Origin: Arion vulgaris
Taxonomy: Eukaryota > Mollusca > Gastropoda > Stylommatophora > Arionidae
Assembly (NCBI GenBank): GCA_020796225.1
Contig: CM036762.1
Coordinates: 52,661,407-52,725,406 of the forward strand
Length of the DNA stretch: 64,000 bases
Direction of reading: 5' to 3'
Shown here: piece after piece, positions 56,401-64,000 of the stretch
How the letters are laid out: each line of letters begins with the position of its first letter
Numbering within the stretch: the first letter of the stretch is position 1
Notes under the pieces: model-generated
Seen by the model: only the letters and a program-made list of their open reading frames with translations
Database searches by the model: none
What the model was told of the DNA's origin: nothing
Made by a program: the position numbers and the translations under genes

Positions 56401-59400
56401 AATAGTACTACTGCAACTTACAATGTATGTCGTAAGAGCGATTGATGTAGGCCCTAGGGATGATAGTCTAGTAAATAAAAAGCAGCGCAGGAATCGGATG
56501 AGCTGGCCTACTTGTAGGCGCATAACTGGCACAGCGTACAATCGCGCTTAGGCTCATGTCACATACAAATCACATAGAGTAGTTAAGTGGTCGATATGGA
56601 CCGCTTGAAGAAGAAGAATGTTGGTACATTTTTTAAACTGTATTAAATAAATCCAAGCTACGAAACATATTTTTCCAAGAATTTCCGGAAATATCCGACA
56701 ATAATGGTAATACATTACCCTTTCATGCATGAATTTTTGGGATGAATATCATCTTGTCCGCCACCATGACTATACAGTAGAAGTATGAGTTAGTTTACGA
56801 CTTTAGCAACAGACACACCGTTCACAGCTAGTCACTAGCAGTACACTCAATACGTCAGTGGTCATGTAACACGCATGTGTAGTTATGAAACGAACATATA
56901 GAGGTTGTCCACTACAGTGGACACTATGCTTGAAAGGGTTAATGGGGGGGGCACTTTCATCTAAATGTCAAATAGGATGTCAAGTATGATGGATACTGAT
57001 GTCAAATAGTATGGATGCTGATGTCAAATAGTATGGACGCTGATGTCAAATAGGATGGATGCTGATGTCAAATAGTATGGATGCTGATGTCAAACATGAT
57101 ACTGATGTCAAGTAGGATGGATGCTGATGTCACAATGTATGAATGCTGATGTCAAAAAGTATGGATGCTGATGTCAAATAGGATGGATGCTGATGTCAAA
57201 TAATATGGATACTGATGTCAAATAGTATGGACGCTGATGTTAAATAGTATGAATGCTGATGTCAAATAGTATGGATACTGATGTCAAATAGGATGGATGC
57301 TGATGCCAAATAGGATGAATGCTGATGTCAAATAGTATGGATGCTGATGTTAAATAGGATGGATACTGATGTCAAATAGTATGGACGCTGATGTTAAATA
57401 GTATGAATGCTGATGCCAAATAGGATGGATGCTGATGTCAAATAGTATGGATGCTGATGTCAAATAGGATGGATGCTGATGTCAAATAGGATGGATGCTG
57501 ATGTCAAATAGTATGGATGCTGATGTCACAATGTATGAATGCTGATGTCAAATAGTATGGGTACTGATGTCAAAAAGGATGGATGCTGATGTCAAATAAT
57601 ATGGATACTGATGTCAAATAGGATGGACGCTGATGTCAAATAGTATGGGTGCTGATGTCAAATAGGATGGATGCTGATGTCAAATAGTATGGGTGCTGAT
57701 GTTAAATAGGATGGATGCTGATGTCAAATAGGATGGACGCTGATGTTAAATAGTATGAAAGCTGATGTCAAATAGTATGGATACTGATGTCAAATAGGAT
57801 GGATGCTGATGCCAAATAGTATGAAAGCTGATGTCAAATAGTATGGATACTGATGTCAAATAGGATGGATGCTGATGCCAAATAGGATGGATGATGATGT
57901 CAAATAGTATGGATGCTGATGTCAAATAGGATGGATGCTGATGTCAAATAGGATGGATGCTGATGTCAAATAGGATGGATGCTGATGTCAAATAATATGG
58001 ATACTGATGTCAAATAGGATGGATGCTGATGTCAAATAATATGGATGCTGATGTCAAATAGGATGGATGCTGATGTCAAATAATATGGATACTGATGTCA
58101 AATAGTATGGACGCTGATGTTAAATAGTATGAATGCTGATGTCAAATAGTATGGATACTGATGTCAAATAGGATGGATGCTGATGCCAAATAGGATGAAT
58201 GCTGATGTCAAATAGTATGGATGCTGATGTTAAATAGGATGGATACTGATGTCAAATAGTATGGACGCTGATGTTAAATAGTATGAATGCTGATGCCAAA
58301 TAGGATGGATGCTGATGTCAAATAGTATGGATGCTGATGTCAAATAGGATGGATGCTGATGTCAAATAGGATGGATGCTGATGTCAAATAGTATGGATGC
58401 TGATGTCACAATGTATGAATGCTGATGTCAAATAGTATGGGTACTGATGTCAAAAAGGATTTATGCTGATGTCAAATAATATGGATACTGATGTCAAATA
58501 GGATGGACGCTGATGTCAAATAGTATGGGTGCTGATGTCAAATAGGATGGATGCTGATGTCAAATAGTATGGGTGCTGATGTTAAATAGGATGGATGCTG
58601 ATGTCAAATAGTATGGATGCCGATGTCAAATAGTATGAAAGCTGATGTCAAATAGTATGGATACTGATGTCAAATAGGATGGATGCTGATGCCAAATAGT
58701 ATGAAAGCTGATGTCAAATAGTATGGATACTGATGTCAAATAGGATGGATGCTGATGCCAAATAGGATGGATGATGATGTCAAATAGTATGGATGCTGAT
58801 GTCAAATAGGATGGATGCTGATGTCAAATAGGATGGATGCTGATGTCAAATAGGATGGATGCTGATGTCAAATAATATGGATACTGATGTCAAATAGGAT
58901 GGATGCTGATGTCAAATAGGATGGATGCTGATGTCAAATAGGATGGATGCTGATGTCAAATAATATGGATACTGATGTCAAATAGTATGGATGCCGATGT
59001 CAAATAGTATGGATGATGATGTCAAATAGTATGGATACTGATGTCAAATAGTATGGATACTGATGTCAAATAGGATGGATGCTGATGTCAAATAGGATGG
59101 ATGCTGATGTCAAATAGTATGGATCCTGATGTCAAATAGGATGGATGCTGATGTCAAATAGTATGGACTCTGATGTCAAATAGTAAGGATACTGATGTCA
59201 AATAGGATGGATGCTGATGTCAAATAGTATGAATGCTGATGTCAAATAGTATGAATGCTGATGTCAAATAGTATGAACGCTGATTTCAAATAGTATGGAC
59301 GCTGATGTCAAATAGTATGGACGCTGATGTCAAATAGTATGGACGCTGATGTTAAATAATATGAATGCTGATGTCAAATAGTATGGATGCTGATGCCAAA

Positions 59401-61359
59401 TAGGATGGATACTGATGTCAAATAGTATGAATGATGATGTCAAATAGTATGAATGCTGATGTCAAATAGTATGAATGCAGATGTCAAATAGTATGAATGC
59501 CGATGTCAAATAGTATGGATGCCGATGTCAAATAGTATGGATGCTGATGTCAAATAGTATGGATGATGATGTCAAATAGTATGGATGCCGATGTCAAATA
59601 GTATGGATGCCGATGTCAAATAGTATGGATGATGATGTCAAATAGTATGGATACTGATGTCAAATAGTATGGATACTGATGTCAAATAGGATGGATGCTG
59701 ATGTCAAATAGGATGGATGCTGATGTCAAATAGGATGGATGCTGATGTCAAATAGTATGGACTCTGATGTCAAATAGTATGGACGCTGATGTCAAATAGT
59801 ATGGATGCTGATGTCAAATAGTATGGATGCTGATGTCAAATAGGATGGATGCTGATGTCAAATAGGATGGACGCTGATGTCAAATAGTATGGATGCTGAT
59901 GTCAAATAGTATGGATGCTAATGTCAAATAGGATGGATGCTGATGTTAAATAGGATGGATACTGATGTTAAATAGTATGGATGCTGATGTTAAATAGGAT
60001 GGATGCTGATGTTAAATAGGATATATGCTGATGTCAAATAAGATGGATGCAATGACCTGATAGCCAGATTAGGTGTCATTCTTAAGAAACTACAGTACTT
60101 TGTTATTACGTGTTTCACCATTCTACATAGTTTTACTGCAGTCTCTGTCTATATTGTCATTCTTAGCCCATCTGCCCAGCGTGTTCGTAGCGCGTTGGAC
60201 TACGGGTGACTATCCCTCTGTGTGTGCGGGTTCAATTCCGCGGATGGCAGAAAAAGCCACAGATTCCCCCGATTTACGGTGTTCATGGCACCGAACCGAA
60301 GGGTTACGATGTCTATGGCACCGAGCCGAAGAGCTGAAAAGCTCAAGTGCTTCTGGATCGGGAAAAAAATTGTAATTCTTAAGCCACAAAGTTGTGATAT
60401 AAGAGCCACAGAAGGCACGTTGAAATGGTCATAGAAAGTGTACTGTAAAAACTATAAAAGGTGTGTTTCAAGAGCTAAAGAGTGCATGCTGAAAAGAGCC
60501 GAAAGAGGTGTGCTACAAGAGCCACAAAATATATGCAGAAGGTGCTAAAAATAGCATTTAAAAAACTTGTCCCTTGAGATCTGATGAAAATCTGAACAAC
60601 CAGGCATGAGACTCAAGGCACCTGGTTTCAACATGTATTTGCTAGGTTTGCCTTCCTTAGCTTTTGACTAAACTTAGAGAGGGCTCAGTGCCCGTTTGGT
60701 GCAGCGTCCGCAAGGAAGCAAAGAATAGTACCACTGCAACCTACAATGCATGTCGTAAGAGGCGACTAATGTAAGCCCTAGGTATGCTACCCTAGTAAAT
60801 AAAAAGCAGCGCAGAAATCGGATGTGTTGGCCAACTTGTAGACGGATAACTGGCACAACATACAATCGCTCTTAGGCTCAGATCACATACAAATCACACA
60901 GAGTGGTTGACAAGTGGTCGAAATGAAGCGTTCAAGAAGAAGAAGAAGAAGAGAAGGCTCAAAAATCTGTCTGAGACACCACATTAAGTATCTTGACCAT
61001 GCCTGGATTCATAGCAGGGATCTAGAAAAACTAATGAAACTTAGTAAATGACAATTCACTCCAATGAGGATTCCAATCCCTGGTCGGAATAATAACTTAT
61101 GCATCTTTTATTTCTCAGAAACTGGCCAAGACAAGAATGGTAATTCCTACTTTTTGTATTTTGATCATCTGCCATCATATTTACCTTCTGCCCTTCAAGG
61201 CATTTGTCATGGCATGGATCTTATGTACTTGTTTGATCTCCAACCTGACCAGATGTTACAGTATTACTACAACCTTCACACAAGTGAAGAATTCTCTGAC
61301 GTGGACTTTCAGATGAAGAATACCTACATTGGCATGCTGACAGATTTCATGAAATCAGG
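47196..61359 (+). CDS. carboxylesterase/cholinesterase-like gene, seven exons seen, 3' end missing
   Basis: Alpha/beta-hydrolase of the type-B carboxylesterase family (also includes cholinesterases, neuroligins, lipases). Exons: 47196-47432, 47933-48046, 49824-49936, 51221-51466, 53082-53428, 56128-56319, 61119-61359, with GT/AG introns. Phases (0,0,0,0,1,1 into exon 7) fit if the frame faults are set aside. Encoded in order: signal peptide, family start, EDCLYLNVYVP, remnant of the HGG oxyanion region, nucleophile motif GNSMGS, acid in NNEG, and catalytic His in CHGMDL. The visible part would be near 495 residues against 530-600 for the family, so a C-terminal exon is missing or lies beyond recognisable sequence. 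All three triad residues argue for hydrolase ancestry and not a neuroligin. Frame faults in exons 1, 3 and 5 mean decay or sequence error. Confidence 0.85.
47433..47932. other. esterase intron 1
   Basis: 500 bp, AT-rich; no mobile element recognised. Confidence 0.6.
47933..48046 (+). CDS. esterase exon 2 (EDCLYLN motif)
   Basis: Acceptor tctcacacag, donor gttaga. 38 clean codons: HVFDATHIAPTCIQ then SQEDCLYLNVYVPDQ. EDCLYLN is the second family signature; its Cys and the one in PTC form the conserved first disulfide in relatives. Phase 0 at both ends. Confidence 0.93.
48140..48613 (+). mobile_element. LG LINE 3' end in esterase intron 2
   Basis: Longest LG copy, from acaacagatgatctacagc to caacccggtagcagtgtgac and an A-rich end. 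Peptide traces: TYFVLSEPDMDNE-like, then RTSGKKVRGQL. Dead. Confidence 0.75.
48822..49395. repeat. direct and inverted repeat cluster, possibly Penelope-like
   Basis: About 180 bp at 48822-49005 recurs directly at 49148-49329 (aaaatctgggaataaaaa, agtgacgggaaattacatac). The end of the second copy folds back: 49289-49329 and 49350-49390 are perfect 41-bp inverted repeats around a 20-base loop. The spacer holds aacgtttcgaccaacaaggc, whose complement (ttggtcgaaacgtt after cttgataaaggcc) resembles phrases I associate with Penelope-like element ends. Confidence 0.72.
49396..49795 (-). mobile_element. LINE thumb-domain fragment in esterase intron 2
   Basis: The minus frame 49795-49520 includes AAAKTAFMKMKNIL, SLSTTLWKRVLYYIKTYLW, a reverse transcriptase thumb motif (R.A.AK.AF...K.L......L..R). 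It ends just before exon 3. Confidence 0.68.
49824..49936 (+). CDS. esterase exon 3, frame-damaged (oxyanion region)
   Basis: Acceptor ctctatatcag; starts DTEVEPILKKV in phase with exon 2. It ends RNLVAV before gtatga in another frame, which then joins GDVLVV of exon 4. Between these, the expected HGG oxyanion segment reads only as MSGG in one frame, so there are several indels. The length is 113 bases where a multiple of three is needed. Confidence 0.68.
50045..50160 (+). mobile_element. LD LINE fragment
   Basis: acttcatcaagaaacaac and cataagcagattaccagc match LD around 33005-33060. Inside esterase intron 3. Confidence 0.7.
50323..50631. mobile_element. M3 TTAA-flanked MITE
   Basis: TTAA at 50319-50322 and 50632-50635; ends ctctttccacgcc and gcgtggaaatag are imperfect inverted repeats. 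TTAA targets with ccc/ctcttt ends suggest the piggyBac superfamily. Confidence 0.8.
50762..50915 (+). mobile_element. LD LINE 3' end fragment
   Basis: gcagagataacagaggcgac and ctcttcttatcctgacgc match LD 33340-33435. Confidence 0.68.
50996..51220 (+). repeat. five-fold tandem repeat of an intron/exon boundary
   Basis: The unit (48 bp; one spacing is 58) runs tgttcatatgttcaacag, then ggagatgtattaattgtc, then ttactgtctctg. It thus holds the 3' splice site and the first 18 or so bases of exon 4. AG dinucleotides sit at 51017-18, 51065-66, 51123-24, 51171-72 and 51219-20. Only the last continues into exon 4. Confidence 0.93.
51221..51466 (+). CDS. esterase exon 4 (nucleophile Ser)
   Basis: 82 clean codons: GDVLVVTFNYRLSWLGF, NQGMWDQLMALQWV, then NIKSFGGDPEDITVGGNSMGS. 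The GxSxG serine is the catalytic nucleophile; relatives mostly have GESAG, here GNSMG. Ends LFTK with donor gtatgt. Phase 0 at both ends. Confidence 0.94.
51476..51670 (-). mobile_element. LA LINE inserted at esterase splice donor
   Basis: A 195-bp 3' end of LA with an (AAT)n tail. The 12-bp TSD aaggtatgttta at 51464-51475 and 51671-51682 spans the exon 4 / intron border, so the donor AAG|gtatgt now exists twice. Confidence 0.94.
51793..52040 (+). mobile_element. S4 SINE, best copy
   Basis: Head reads ctgtggctaagtggttaagc, then ccttgtaatccaaaggttgg and gagttcgaatccagacc, close to a foldable tRNA with a TGT-like anticodon. It lacks a plausible acceptor end and is followed by the S4 body. Confidence 0.88.
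52190..52441 (-). mobile_element. S1 SINE
   Basis: Full-length minus copy with some A/T changes. Confidence 0.9.
52497..52753. mobile_element. M2 MITE, 257 bp, inverted relative to the first
   Basis: cagggtgttcaagataatag ... cttgaacaccctg with TA outside both ends. The reverse complement aligns along its whole length with 13559-13815. Confidence 0.87.
53082..53428 (+). CDS. esterase exon 5, one-base frameshift (catalytic acid)
   Basis: Acceptor tataattccag. Starts ALLMSGAMFSSPSTPG. An extra A in the AAA run at 53175-53177 gives a stop; with the other frame, RSIDHTVRCLRELPADKF follows. Then NRDYVVSLTNNEGAVEFF, where the Glu after NN matches the acid of the triad. Donor gtatgg, phase 1. Confidence 0.88.
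53592..53790 (+). mobile_element. LI LINE tail fragment
   Basis: Partner of 9384-9590, ending cacctggggaaagacaata. Confidence 0.7.
53942..54265 (-). mobile_element. LE LINE 3' end, split by S3
   Basis: ccttcctttcgttcgcttg at 53950 and, after the S3 copy, cttgactgtattttgtagg match the 19.74 kb copy. Confidence 0.68.
54014..54203 (-). mobile_element. S3 SINE inserted in LE
   Basis: Complete; flanked by tgtctct...gtgt-type repeats that serve as the TSD. Confidence 0.88.
54448..54712 (+). mobile_element. S2 SINE
   Basis: Full length; CpG sites mostly decayed to TG/CA. Confidence 0.9.
54714..54835 (+). mobile_element. LG LINE tail
   Basis: Contains gtcactagagcagcgcaaa and ttgggcaacaatctggtaat, as in the 48.5 kb copy. 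Confidence 0.65.
54836..54935 (+). mobile_element. S4 SINE 3' fragment
   Basis: Contains caatactctcagcaggt and tctgcagagaaggactgatcc. Confidence 0.6.
55062..55440 (-). mobile_element. LP LINE C-terminal fragment
   Basis: Best LP copy. The minus-strand reading includes a Cys-rich ACAQ/QC region between basic stretches, then a tail ending in GAA repeats at 55064. Confidence 0.6.
55497..55717 (-). mobile_element. S4 SINE, split by M3
   Basis: Body and B box (complement gggtttgaatcc). The A-box end continues after the M3 insertion at 56030-56062. Confidence 0.85.
55718..56029. mobile_element. M3 MITE inserted in S4
   Basis: TTAA at 55714-55717 and 56030-56033. Same body as 50323-50631 (attggacaacccaatagaat, agtaaaactagaaagactt). 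Confidence 0.87.
56128..56319 (+). CDS. esterase exon 6
   Basis: Acceptor tcttttgtccaacag with a good pyrimidine run. Reads (D)PDTMSASFLSQKFNIPVSV, then KILAWYQQPDHFTFN and DYILAAPTYKFLQVAVSD. This is the helical region before the catalytic His of the family. Phase 1 at both ends, no frame faults. Donor gtaata. Confidence 0.92.
56364..56618 (+). mobile_element. S2 SINE
   Basis: Full length, just downstream of exon 6. Confidence 0.9.
56715..56942. mobile_element. TTAA-type MITE (piggyBac-like ends)
   Basis: Inverted ends ccctttcatgcat and atgcttgaaaggg; TTAA follows on the right, while TTA on the left has lost one A. A tggggg.gcact.tcatcta phrase occurs outside both ends (56333 and 56943). 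Confidence 0.68.
56966..60052. repeat. 22-bp minisatellite, about 140 units, with 880-bp higher-order period
   Basis: Unit gatgtcaaata(g/a)(g/t)atggatgct. Diagnostic variants recur exactly 880 bp (40 units) apart: tgatgtcacaatgtatgaat at 57521 and 58401, and aataggatggatgatgatgt at 57881 and 58761. It fills most of esterase intron 6. Confidence 0.97.
60055..60168 (+). repeat. fragment related to the 48.9-49.4 kb repeat
   Basis: actacagtactttgttatta, cgtgttt and agttttactgcagtctc match the palindromic region near 49.3 kb. Confidence 0.6.
60171..60369 (+). mobile_element. S3 SINE with TSD
   Basis: ttgtcattcttagcc before and ttgtaattcttaagcc after form a slightly diverged TSD. Body near consensus. 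Confidence 0.9.
60370..60685. other. short diverged tandem phrases, no gene
   Basis: Contains several loose repeats of the type (a/g)agagccacaaaa...g(t/c)gtg around 60400-60550; otherwise nothing supported. Confidence 0.45.
60686..60953 (+). mobile_element. S2 SINE
   Basis: Full length with GAA tail of five units. Confidence 0.9.
61119..61359 (+). CDS. esterase exon 7 (catalytic His)
   Basis: Acceptor cttttatttctcag, donor gtaagt. Clean frame (E)TGQDKNGNSYFLYFDHLPS, then GICHGMDLMYLFDLQPDQM and NTYIGMLTDFMKSG. The His of CHG is the third triad residue. Ends in phase 2, so at least one more exon is required to finish the protein. Confidence 0.93.
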
Positions 61360-61396
61360 GTAAGTAGTTATACTGACGCTTGCGATAGTGAGCTCG

Positions 61397-61655
61397 ATCT
61401 TCTTCTTCTTGAACACTCCATATTGACCACTTGTTAACCACTCTGTGTGATTTGCATGTAATCTGAGACTAAAAGCGATTGTACGTTGTGCCAGTTATGC
61501 TCCTACAAGTAGGCTAGCACATCTGATTTCTGCAATGCTTTTTATTTACTAGGGTGGCTTCTGTAAGTCCTACATCAGTTGCCTCTTACAACATGCTTTG
61601 TAGGTCGCAGTGGTACTGTTCTTTGCTTCCTTCGGGTCCTGGCACCACATGGGTC
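61397..61655 (-). mobile_element. S2 SINE
   Basis: Full-length minus copy 40 bases after exon 7. Confidence 0.9.
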
Positions 61656-61679
61656 ATGAACTCCATCACATAAAACCCT

Positions 61680-61852
61680 GCAACGGGCAGTTTAGAAGCA
61701 AATTTGTTCTATGGGTTTTTACCAATGGTAAAAATAGAACTCACCGTTGAGAAAGCAGTGGCAAACTACTGAACGTATAAGTGGTGCCTAGAAAAATCAA
61801 CAACCCATTCACTGTGGTTGATTGCGATGTCCTGTAAAGGATATGCCATGAT
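61680..61852 (+). mobile_element. S6 SINE fragment
   Basis: Body blocks caaactactgaacgta and aagtggtgcctagaaaaatc; no head. Confidence 0.72.
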
Positions 61853-61929
61853 TATTCAGTTATATTTAATCTTGAAAAAATATTATACTGGTGAATTGTC
61901 GTTATATAAAATATGAAGGGGTTACATTT

Positions 61930-62465
61930 CTTTTGTTTTGTAAGTTCCAAGGTTAGATCTTCTTCAGCGATCTCTGGTCATGTGCTTAGTTTACTATGGA
62001 TTATAAATTGGGCAGTCAGCTTCAGGTCTGTCAGATTTCTCGAAAACTTAGTTTTTAGGTCGACTGAATGTGTCCACATGTTGCTTCTCAGCTCATCCAG
62101 GAGAGAATAGTTTTGCAGGACATGCTCTGGAATCTGTTTCGCCTGTTGACACTGGCAGAGAGCTTTTTTAATTATTTCTAGTCTATGTGTCTGTTGAATC
62201 AGCAATGTCTGGCACATAGGCAAAATATAATGATCTGGTCTGTTCTGCTTAGGTCTATGAGGAAGTATTTTCCATAATCATATCCAGTGTTTGTCTTCCA
62301 GTTTACTGCAGATTGTCTCTGTATAAAGGTTTTGACTTCTTGGTAAATATGCTTTTGGAACTTCCTTCCTTAGCAAGGCATCAGCATTTTCATTGCCTGC
62401 AATACCACAGTGAGATGGAATCCACTGCAAGGTTAGATCAATAACCAAGACTTGGATACACATTC
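61930..62465 (-). mobile_element. LE-type LINE with RNase H end and Cys motif
   Basis: The minus frame near 62463 reads LQWIPSHCGIAGNENADALL (RNase H HCGI.GNE.AD motif). After a frame break it reads CQCQQ.KQIPEHVLQ and MWTHSVDLKTK. Jockey/I-type C-terminus. Confidence 0.82.
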
Positions 62466-62599
62466 ATACTTTATATCTCAAATACTTTCATATTTTTTAT
62501 TTGTTTACCAGTGAAGGGGTATCAATTTACTGTTTCAGAGTGGCCCGATTCTGTAATTCCCTTGTGGTGCAACATGTAGAAAACCCAGTATTGTGTACA

Positions 62600-62870
62600 C
62601 ACTTACTTAATTATCTTCTTCTTGCCTGGTGACACATGAGACTTCTGTAAGGGAGTTCCATACTCTTTTTGTCCCTTGCAACTGTTAGTGCTGTATTCCT
62701 CGTTAGAGATACTATAGATATTACTTTTTCATTCATTCATCTCCATAGTGTTCTTGATCTTCCACTCTTTCTTTTTCCCCTTCTGGTGTCCATGTAAGGG
62801 CTGTTTTTTGCTGGCTTAGTTGGATTCATTCATAACATGGCCAAGAAATTTTCAATTGATTTTTTCTGAT
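62600..62870 (-). mobile_element. LK-like LINE 3' fragment
   Basis: Contains ccccttctggtgtccatgta, as in LK at about 46752; strongly diverged. Confidence 0.5.
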
Positions 62871-62879
62871 GTGGTTTGT

Positions 62880-63168
62880 TGTTGGAACTGTTATAAAAAA
62901 GAGAAGATGGAGATATGTTGGACACACCTTGCGGAGAAATGATCAACGAATATCATTTCAGGCATTGAAGTGGGATGCAAAGGGTTCAAGAAAGAGAGGG
63001 CGACCTAAGGAGACCCTGAAACGAACTTTGCTGAGAGAGGCAAGAAATATCTGTCTCAGTTCCATGGAGGAGATTGAGTGAGTTGCCCAGGATAGAGCAG
63101 TACGGAGAAATTACTTGCAGGCCCTATGTAACGTATAACGGTACGAGAGGAATTATTATTATTATTAT
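62880..63168 (+). mobile_element. LA LINE 3' end
   Basis: aaaaagagaagatggagat to aacggtacgagagg plus (ATT)n. The plus frame gives KKRRWRYVGHTLRRNDQRIS. Confidence 0.9.
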
Positions 63169-63480
63169 AATTGTTGGGGAGTTGAAGATAAGGGGAATGT
63201 TCTTTGGTCTCTTCTCGACTACCTGTTGGATGAAAACACTAAAATAGATATTAAATTAATCCAGCGATTAAGGAAGTTTGGAGTTACCCGTTGTACAAGA
63301 AGAACTAAATGCTTGAGGGGCAGAGTGAGGAGTATGTTTAACCAGCATGACATGGGAACCAGCATGACATGGGGGTATGCATACCACTTGAAATCTGTTG
63401 GGGGGAGACTCAGCATCTATGTGTCTTCCCAAAATGCAATGACGTCAGTTTTGTCATCAATAACCAATCTTTTAGGATGG
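63169..63480 (+). mobile_element. LR LINE tail fragment
   Basis: Begins attgttggggagttgaaga directly after the LA (ATT)n tail. Colinear with 16095-16385 downstream of the RNase H motif; an internal catgacatggg repeat is duplicated. Confidence 0.78.
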
Positions 63481-63519
63481 TATTCATTGTTTTCTGCCTA
63501 GTTTGGATAAGCCTGTTGT

Positions 63520-64000
63520 TAGTTGCTCTTTATGACCAGAATGTTCTCATGATCCTGTGCAGCAAGAAATTCTCCAACAAAGACTGGGTAGAACAAAATG
63601 AAACAACCCTAAGCCCTCTACTTGATTAAAAGAAAAGAGCTCTAATAAATTACAAAAATAAACCTCGCAAAGTTCAAAGGACCATCTTCGCACACAAAAT
63701 CAGTATTGCAAGAGATCAAGGAAGTGTGCAAATGAATACTGGTCAAATCTATGTTCTGCGATACAAAATGCTGCAGATATGGGCAACACCAAGGCAATGT
63801 ACGAAAATATCAGAGTAGCTCTTGGACCAAACATAACAAAAATTGCACCACTAAGATCAGAAACAGGTGAGCCAATAACAGATATGACCAAACAGCTCGA
63901 AAGATGGGTGGAACACTATTCCAATCTTTACTCTGTGGAGAAACCAGCACACCCAGTCCTCGATCAGATCATACCGAAACATCATGACCAAACCGAGCTG
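63520..64000 (+). mobile_element. LJ LINE, region before reverse transcriptase, runs off the window
   Basis: Plus frames read NKDWVEQNETTLSPLLD, stop, KKRALINYKNKP. Then, after a shift, NAADMGNTKAMYENIRVALG, ITDMTKQLERWVEHYSNLYS and HPVLDQIIP. This is the linker between endonuclease and reverse transcriptase of a CR1-like LINE. The reverse transcriptase domain should lie beyond 64000. Confidence 0.85.

Noticed and set aside
62539..62600. Final esterase exon starting after tgtttcag (possible WPDS)
   Set aside because: The WPDS reading needs phase 1 but exon 7 ends in phase 2; the phase-2 reading has no family motif before a stop.

Overview
The window reads as animal nuclear DNA. It is AT-rich and dominated by interspersed and tandem repeats, with one spliced protein gene. 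The density of tRNA-headed SINEs, the LINE fragments with Cys-rich or RNase H C-termini, and one multi-exon type-B carboxylesterase suggest a lophotrochozoan, most likely a mollusc. That placement is an inference from general repeat style; no species-specific marker was identified. No bacterial operon, CRISPR array or confident cellular RNA gene is visible.

Family names used here are local. S1 is a SINE of about 255 bp with a Ser/Leu-tRNA-like A-box start and a GAA-repeat tail. S1b has the S1 head with an unrelated 3' half. S2 is a sister of S1. S3 to S7 are other tRNA-headed SINEs. LA to LR are 5'-truncated non-LTR retrotransposons (LINEs). M1 is a hAT-like MITE (8-bp target duplications), M2 a TA-flanked MITE and M3 a TTAA-flanked MITE. 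Many copies carry target-site duplications (TSDs) that I could read directly, so several nested insertions can be ordered in time.

Layout. 1-2.4 kb: SINEs and one M1. 2.45-6.5 kb: a 1.1 kb block plus a 22-bp minisatellite, the whole present twice in tandem. 6.5-24 kb: SINE/LINE mosaic including a 56-bp tandem array built from a SINE head (11.7 kb), a 1 kb inverted-repeat element (14.2-15.2 kb) and a LINE/M1/S1 triple nest (18.6-19.5 kb). 24.3-26.5 kb: a complete DDE transposon of the IS630/Tc1/mariner group with 105-bp terminal inverted repeats and a transposase broken by two stops. 26.5-46.9 kb: more LINE and SINE fragments with large minisatellite and microsatellite arrays (29.6, 34.6, 36.1 kb).

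47.2-61.4 kb: a carboxylesterase/cholinesterase-like gene on the plus strand. Seven exons with GT/AG borders and mostly compatible phases are visible; the C-terminal exon or exons are not. The Ser, Glu and His of the catalytic triad are all encoded. However, exons 1, 3 and 5 carry frame disruptions, mostly in homopolymers, so it is either a decaying copy or a real gene in a sequence with indel errors. Its introns hold the most striking structures: a splice acceptor amplified five-fold (51.0-51.2 kb), a LINE whose TSD duplicated a splice donor (51.46-51.68 kb), and a 3.1 kb 22-bp minisatellite with an exact 880-bp higher-order period (57-60 kb). 61.4-64 kb: SINE and LINE fragments, the last one running off the window edge.
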